This document shows, piece by piece, positions 59,828-64,000 of a stretch of 64,000 bases of DNA; the first letter of the stretch is position 1, and the number at the start of each line of letters is the position of its first letter. Position numbers and translations under genes: made by a program. This DNA comes from Oricola indica. Its GTDB lineage: Bacteria > Pseudomonadota > Alphaproteobacteria > Rhizobiales > Rhizobiaceae. Under the pieces are notes generated by a model that did not search any database, had not been told where the DNA came from, and saw nothing but the letters and a program-made list of their open reading frames with translations. The DNA is taken from the NCBI RefSeq assembly GCF_019966595.1, contig NZ_JAINFJ010000009.1, positions 1 to 64,000 on the forward strand. Direction: 5' to 3'.

Positions 59828-60436
59828 TTACGCCGATCCGTGGATGCGCAAAAGTTTCGCCACCGCGCGGGCCGCTCGCGCCTCCGTTTCCTCGCGGTCC
59901 GGCGGCGGGGCCACTCCGATAACCCGGCGTATCTGCAAGTCGCCGATCAGGAGATTGATATAGGTTTCCGCCGCCTCGGCCGGTGTCCCGTCGGTCAGCG
60001 TCCCGTCCCGGAACGCCTTTTCGAAAAGGTCCTTGAGAAGCGGGAAGATCGCTTCGCGACCATGTTCGGCGATGGTGCTGCCAAGCGTCGCCGTTTCGAA
60101 AACATCCCCCGCTGCCGCCCGGTTCAAGGCCACGGCTTTTTCGCTTGTGACGATCGCGAGGAGAAGGGGTCCGAGCCGTGATAGCGCTTCGATGGGATCG
60201 CTGTTGTCGGAGAGGGCTTTTTCGAGCAGGTCGCGCGCATCGCGCGCATTGTCCTCGACAAGTGTCCTGAACAGCCCCTGCTTGTTGCCGAACCATTTGT
60301 AGAGCGTCTCGTTTGAGGCCTTTGCGCGCCGCGCGATCTCCAGCATCGATGCGGCCTTGTATCCCTTCTCCGCCAGGATCTCGAATGCCGCTTCCTTGAT
60401 GGCGGCCCGCCGCCGCGCCGCGTAGTCGCCGCTCAT
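59828..60436 (-). CDS. TetR family regulator (202 aa)
   Basis: The DNA-binding domain is AIKEAAFEILAEKGYKAASM followed by LEIARRAKASNETLYKWFGN with the usual recognition helix. The ligand-binding domain (residues 60-200) contains TAEAAETYINLLIGDLQIRR-like TPAEAAETYINLLIGDLQI. GGAG precedes ATG 60436. Divergent is a DUF6920 gene, and between them lie two matched inverted repeats, so this protein likely represses itself and the neighbour. Confidence 0.93.
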   Translation of the reverse strand: MSGDYAARRRAAIKEAAFEILAEKGYKAASMLEIARRAKASNETLYKWFGNKQGLFRTLVEDNARDARDLLEKALSDNSDPIEALSRLGPLLLAIVTSEKAVALNRAAAGDVFETATLGSTIAEHGREAIFPLLKDLFEKAFRDGTLTDGTPAEAAETYINLLIGDLQIRRVIGVAPPPDREETEARAARAVAKLLRIHGSA

Positions 60437-60462
60437 CGTCTTCTCCAATGTCTTGACAAATC

Positions 60463-60506
60463 CGTAAACAATTATACGTATCTGTCAAATCGTACAAAAG
60501 ATTACG
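60463..60506. promoter_or_regulatory. Two tandem TetR operator candidates
   Basis: CGTA-N8-TACG occurs twice: 60463-60478 and 60491-60506, starting 28 bases apart. Both lie in the 93-base region between the divergent tetR and DUF6920 genes. The second copy lies 24 bases before the DUF6920 ATG. The exact repetition of the arms and spacer argues for two dimer sites. Confidence 0.65.
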
Positions 60507-60529
60507 TTTTGAATTATCGGAGAAACACC

Positions 60530-61381
60530 ATGCGCATGAAAAACGCCGCCCTGATCGTCCTTGCAGGACTCGTCGCTGTGCCGACCGTCTGGATCGGCTG
60601 GTCCGCATGGTCTCTGCGTGCTGAAATTTCCGGCCGCGAGGACGCCGTTGTCGCGGACGCGCGAGACCGCGCCGCTTCATTCGACGCCGCCGCCATGCAA
60701 AGCCTGCCCGCGCCCGTTCGCCGCTACTTCGATTTCGTCTTTCCCGATGGTCCGCCGGTCGACATAGTCTCGGTCGCGGTGGATATGAGCGGAGAATTCC
60801 GCCGCCCGTTGATGGAGAAATTCGAACCGACCACAGCGCGGCAGGTCGCTTCGACGCGCAAGCCGGACCTTGTCTTTTCGGCCGACACGCCGATCATCGG
60901 TCCGGTGTGGGCCGTCGCCTACGACATCTTCGTGGATGGCGAGATGGAGATGGGCGCGAAACTGCTTTCGACGCTGCGTGTCGTCGACGAGAAGGGGACG
61001 CCCGAACTCAATCGCATCTCCCTGCGCCGCTGGTTGCTGGAAAGCCCTGCATGGCCCATGGCCTTGCTGCCGGGTGGCCCGGTTGAATGGCAACCGATCG
61101 ATGATCGCCATGCCCGTGCTGTCGTCAGCGCCTATGGTTTTCAGGCCGCGATGATCGCCACCTTCCGCGACGACGGAAGCCTTGCGGCCTTCGACGCCGA
61201 GGAGGATGGCGACCTGACGACGCCTTATCACGGTTCGGGCGAGCACACCGTCAGGTCGGATTACCGCCTGGTGGAGGGCGTCCGGATCCCGATGTCATTT
61301 ATGATCGCCCGCGCAGCTGACGGAGAAATCCATCCCTTCTGGGAAGGCCGCATCACCTCGATCCGCTTCATTCGAGACTGA
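60530..61381 (+). CDS. DUF6920/DUF6544-type exported or membrane-anchored protein (283 aa)
   Basis: An N-terminal membrane segment (AALIVLAGLVAVPTVWIGWS) precedes a domain with the family feature SLPAPVRRYFDFVFPDG, VDMSGEFRR and the following beta-rich barrel-like part (PVEWQPIDDRHARAVVSAYG, FRDDGSLAAFDAEEDGDLTT). The C-terminal stretch (VEGVRIPMSFMIARA) ends with GRITSIRF. These proteins are related to lipid-binding or membrane domain families; activity is unknown. CGGAGAA precedes the ATG. TetR control is likely. Confidence 0.8.
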   Translation: MRMKNAALIVLAGLVAVPTVWIGWSAWSLRAEISGREDAVVADARDRAASFDAAAMQSLPAPVRRYFDFVFPDGPPVDIVSVAVDMSGEFRRPLMEKFEPTTARQVASTRKPDLVFSADTPIIGPVWAVAYDIFVDGEMEMGAKLLSTLRVVDEKGTPELNRISLRRWLLESPAWPMALLPGGPVEWQPIDDRHARAVVSAYGFQAAMIATFRDDGSLAAFDAEEDGDLTTPYHGSGEHTVRSDYRLVEGVRIPMSFMIARAADGEIHPFWEGRITSIRFIRD

Positions 61382-61402
61382 GGTGATCATGCCGGGGCAC
61401 AG

Positions 61403-62938
61403 TCATGGCGTCCGGTTACGCGCAGGCGCGGTGTCGGTGGCGGTCGCAAGATCGCGGTCGAGCCTGTCCTTGCGGATGCGCTGGCTGGGCGTCCGCTCGA
61501 AACTCGCCACCGCCTTCCAGTAGCGCGGCACGTGATGCGGCGGCATGGTGTCCCGGGACCATGCCGCGAGGCCCTCGGGATCGAAGGCCGATCCTTCGCG
61601 CATCGTGACGAAACACAGGATGTCGTGCTCGCCGATCTCCGCCGCGACGCCGACAACGGCACTTTCCGCGATATCGGGATGCGCCGCCAAGGCAGTCTCG
61701 ACCTCCCAGGCCGAAATGTTCTCGCCACGCCTGCGAAGCGAATCTGACAGCCTTCCTAGAAAGTAAAGGTTGCCGTCCGCGTCCAACCTTCCGAGATCGC
61801 CCGTATGCAGCCTTCCATCGCGCAACAGCCCGGCGGTCGCTTCCGGCGCATTCAGGTAGCCGGGCGTGAACAGGCCCGGATAGGCGGTCGTCACGGTGAT
61901 TTCCCCTTGTGCGCCGGCCGCGACGGCTCCCCCGTCATCACCGCATAGCGCGACCTCGAACCATGGCACCGCCGTGCCGGTCGAACCGACCGTGCCGGAG
62001 CGGTTGATCGTGGTGAAACTGGAGGCTTCGGTCATGCCGTAGACCTCGCGGATCGGGATTGCGAATCGCGCCTCGAAGGCGCGCCAGATCTCCGGCCGGC
62101 AGCCGCCGCCAAAGGCGATCTCGACCGGGTGGTCCCGGTCGTCGGCGCGCGGCGGGGCCTTGAGCAGGATTTCAAGGATTCCGCCAAGATAATGCAGCTT
62201 TGTGACGCCCTCGGCGCGCACGGTCGGCCACAGGCCGCTCGCGCTGAACCGTTCGACCATCACCAGCCTTGCGCGGTGGACCAGCGCCATGACGAGAACC
62301 TGCGCCCCGCCGATATGATGCAATGGCTCCCACATCAGGAACACATCGCCATCGCTGCAGTCGGAAGCGAGCGCCGTTCCGGCGGCTGACGCGACCAGCA
62401 TGCGCTCGGTCACCTGCACGCCCTTGGGCGGCCCAGAAGTGCCCGAGGTGAACATGATCGTCCGAACGTCGTCCGGGCGGATCACGGGCAGCGTCGCCTC
62501 GCCGGGCTCCGCGTGGGTGTCGAATCGCCAGCCGTCGGTCACGAGGATTTCGATTGATCCGTCCGGCATGGCGGTGCGTAGGGGCTCGACCGCATCCTGA
62601 TGGGCGTAGGCGAGAACCGGCCGCGCAACACCAAGCGCATGGGCGAGGGAAGGACCGCGCGCCTGCGGATTGAGGGGAATCCAGAGCGCGCCGGCCATCG
62701 CAATGCCGCAAAACAGCGCCGCATGGTTCGGGCCGTTGCCGAGCATGGTCGCGACAGGGTCGCCCGGACCGATCCCGCGACCGACGAGATCGGCGGCAAT
62801 CGCCCGGGCCTGTCGCGCAACTTCGCCGATGGTGATCTGCCGATCACCCGCAGTCAGGATGATCCGGTCCGGTTCGTCGCGCTCGCAGGCGGCCAGCAAC
62901 GCGCCGACGGTTGTCTCGAATGGCGGCGAGGCTGCCAT
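61403..62938 (-). CDS. AMP-binding acyl-CoA ligase (511 aa)
   Basis: Adenylate-forming enzyme: the P-loop TIMFTSGTSGPPKGVQVTER, EVYGMTEASS, GDLGRLDADGNLYFLGRLSD and the hinge RRRGENISAWEVE are present, with the C-terminal catalytic lysine in RTPSQRIRKDRL. It would activate a carboxylic acid to its CoA thioester. The gene is coupled to an enoyl-CoA hydratase upstream; ATG 62953 would overlap that stop by eight bases, while 62938 starts seven bases after it. The exact acid is unknown. Confidence 0.92.
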   Translation of the reverse strand: MAASPPFETTVGALLAACERDEPDRIILTAGDRQITIGEVARQARAIAADLVGRGIGPGDPVATMLGNGPNHAALFCGIAMAGALWIPLNPQARGPSLAHALGVARPVLAYAHQDAVEPLRTAMPDGSIEILVTDGWRFDTHAEPGEATLPVIRPDDVRTIMFTSGTSGPPKGVQVTERMLVASAAGTALASDCSDGDVFLMWEPLHHIGGAQVLVMALVHRARLVMVERFSASGLWPTVRAEGVTKLHYLGGILEILLKAPPRADDRDHPVEIAFGGGCRPEIWRAFEARFAIPIREVYGMTEASSFTTINRSGTVGSTGTAVPWFEVALCGDDGGAVAAGAQGEITVTTAYPGLFTPGYLNAPEATAGLLRDGRLHTGDLGRLDADGNLYFLGRLSDSLRRRGENISAWEVETALAAHPDIAESAVVGVAAEIGEHDILCFVTMREGSAFDPEGLAAWSRDTMPPHHVPRYWKAVASFERTPSQRIRKDRLDRDLATATDTAPARNRTP

Positions 62939-62945
62939 GCGCCTG

Positions 62946-63722
62946 CTATCCATGCTTGATGCCGCCGCGTGCGGCGAGGAAGTCGCGCGTCGCCGCTTGT
63001 GGTTCGCCCGCATCGAAGGATTCGCGGTGGTGGCGTTTGGCGGCCGCGACGGCATCGTCCAGCCCGGCCTCGAGAACCTCGAAAAAGCGCCGCTTGATCA
63101 GCCGCATCGCCGTCTGGGGCTTCGCGCCGAGCTCCGTTGCGATTTCCAGCGATTTCGCCATGACGTTTTCCCGCTCGACCACGTGATGCAGCACGCCAAG
63201 TCCGAGCGCTTCGTCGGCTTTCATCAACCGACCGGTCAGCGTCAGTTCGATCGTGCGCGACAGACCGAGGATCTCACGCATGATCCAGGGGCCCGTGATC
63301 GAGGCGATACCCGAATTGATCTCCGGCTGGCCCATTCGCACGCCGGGATGACCGACGCGGATGTCGGTCAGAAGCGCGAACTGGAACGCCGACCCGGCCG
63401 TTACGCCGTTGATCGCCGCGATAACGGGCTTTTCCAGCGAACGCACCGCGCGATAGAGCGTGTGGAATTCCTCGATCCAGATTTCCGCACGGTCGGAATC
63501 GAAATCCGTCGCTTCGTTCAGGTCCTGTCCGGCGCTGAAGGCCCGATCGCCGGCGCCGGTGATGACCACGGCGCGCACCGTGTCTTCGGTGCCTGCATGC
63601 TGCAGCGCCGCGACAAGCGCGTCGCGCATCGGCGTATCCCATGCGTTCAACCGGTCCGGCCGGTTCAGCGTGATGGTCAGCACGCCGTCGGCGAGGGAGG
63701 TGAGAATAGAGTCGTTATGCAT
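62946..63722 (-). CDS. Enoyl-CoA hydratase/isomerase (258 aa)
   Basis: Crotonase family: ITLNRPDRLNAWDTPMRDAL, the oxyanion region GDRAFSAGQDLNEA and the second motif AINGVTAGSAFQFALLTDIR followed by QPEINSGIASITG. The usual second catalytic glutamate occurs in the QPEIN stretch; the first is not obvious, so hydratase activity is uncertain and isomerase or decarboxylase activity possible. It starts at 63722 and is translated directly before the acyl-CoA ligase, forming a two-gene degradation unit. Confidence 0.92.
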   Translation of the reverse strand: MHNDSILTSLADGVLTITLNRPDRLNAWDTPMRDALVAALQHAGTEDTVRAVVITGAGDRAFSAGQDLNEATDFDSDRAEIWIEEFHTLYRAVRSLEKPVIAAINGVTAGSAFQFALLTDIRVGHPGVRMGQPEINSGIASITGPWIMREILGLSRTIELTLTGRLMKADEALGLGVLHHVVERENVMAKSLEIATELGAKPQTAMRLIKRRFFEVLEAGLDDAVAAAKRHHRESFDAGEPQAATRDFLAARGGIKHG

Positions 63723-63797
63723 GAAGAAATGCCGTCCCGGTTCATGTCGGAGACGGCAAATCAATCAGATCGTCATGCGGGCGGCAAGCCGCGCGGT

Positions 63798-64000
63798 TCA
63801 GGCGCCGCGCCGCTTCGCCTTGAGCTCGAGCCTGCGCCTGTGGAGGATCGGCTCGGTGTAGCCTGACGGCTGCTTGCGCCCTTCCAGAACGAGCTCGAGC
63901 GCCGCCTGGAAGGCGACCGAATCGTCGAAATTCGGCGCCATCGGCTGATAGTTGGGATCGCCCGCATTCTGCCGATCGACGACTTCCGCCATCTTCTTCA
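63798..64000 (-). CDS. glcB: Malate synthase G, C-terminus only (partial)
   Basis: The visible 67 codons match the extreme C-terminus of malate synthase [61 protein letters not shown]. The frame is open to the window edge, so the rest of the gene lies to the right. The enzyme condenses acetyl-CoA and glyoxylate to malate in the glyoxylate bypass. It precedes the enoyl-CoA hydratase, with a 75-base gap. Confidence 0.85.
   Translation of the reverse strand, partial: KKMAEVVDRQNAGDPNYQPMAPNFDDSVAFQAALELVLEGRKQPSGYTEPILHRRRLELKAKRRGA

Noticed and set aside
1-64000. CRISPR arrays, rRNA operons or further tRNA genes
   Set aside because: No regularly spaced repeats were seen, no rRNA segments were recognised, and only one T-arm-like sequence with full cloverleaf (tRNA-Ser) was found.

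Overview
The window reads as a chromosomal segment of an alphaproteobacterium, most likely order Hyphomicrobiales (Rhizobiales); the genus cannot be fixed from sequence alone. Supporting signs are the ubiE-ubiB-coaBC core, a dut gene, a divergent LysR/DUF1127 pair like Brucella VtlR and its targets, a general-stress promoter of the alphaproteobacterial EcfG type, and GC-rich coding sequence in which most long antisense frames are shadows.

Layout. (1) 1-7477 is the right-hand part of an integrated island: small proteins, a lipoprotein, a resolvase, a PD-(D/E)XK-like protein with a winged-helix partner, two zinc-ribbon/DUF4145-type proteins and a large serine integrase. It interrupts comM just before the Walker A motif; the comM 3' part follows at 7478-8377. 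(2) 8400-22287 is mostly core: HAD phosphatase, dut, a four-gene VOC/DUF1428/DUF4287 operon with a palindromic operator, prfC, a 1-Cys peroxiredoxin, a BaiN-like flavoprotein, pirin, an EcfG-controlled small protein, a CoaBC with an extra N-terminal HTH domain and a perfect palindrome beside its start, ubiB, ubiE and adenosine deaminase. (3) 22389-35220 holds nucleoside salvage: upp on one side and a cdd-punA-deoC-ALDH16-deoA operon on the other. Between them sits the most interesting cassette (23048-27355): a nucleotidyltransferase, a three-domain HprK-like kinase/GT2/GT25 fusion, a tiny Tat-type precursor whose mature tail is mostly threonine, and a PqqD-like protein. I propose this as a peptide-modification (glycosylation and/or phosphorylation) system. 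(4) 35434-48555 carries slyX, an SLC13 permease, an atypical LuxR regulator facing a YadA-like adhesin, several lineage-restricted exported proteins, tRNA-Ser(GGA), msrA, a nitrilase-family hydrolase, an Omp19-like lipoprotein, DUF1127/LysR, an IS1595 relic and a Panacea-type toxin-antitoxin pair. (5) 48664-64000 contains DUF3307, polA, a YcbB-type L,D-transpeptidase, an RlpA-like protein, an SDR-queG-gst group, a sugar kinase and dehydrogenase pair, a TetR-regulated DUF6920 protein with two matched operators, an acyl-CoA ligase and enoyl-CoA hydratase pair, and the C-terminus of malate synthase G.

How genes work together: cdd, punA, deoC and deoA feed deoxyribose phosphate into aldehyde and triose, and the ALDH16 enzyme inside that operon is a natural candidate to remove an aldehyde product. 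The precursor cassette has the logic of a RiPP-like pathway (leader plus PqqD plus modifying enzymes), and a terminator lies between precursor and enzyme genes. No CRISPR array or rRNA was seen.
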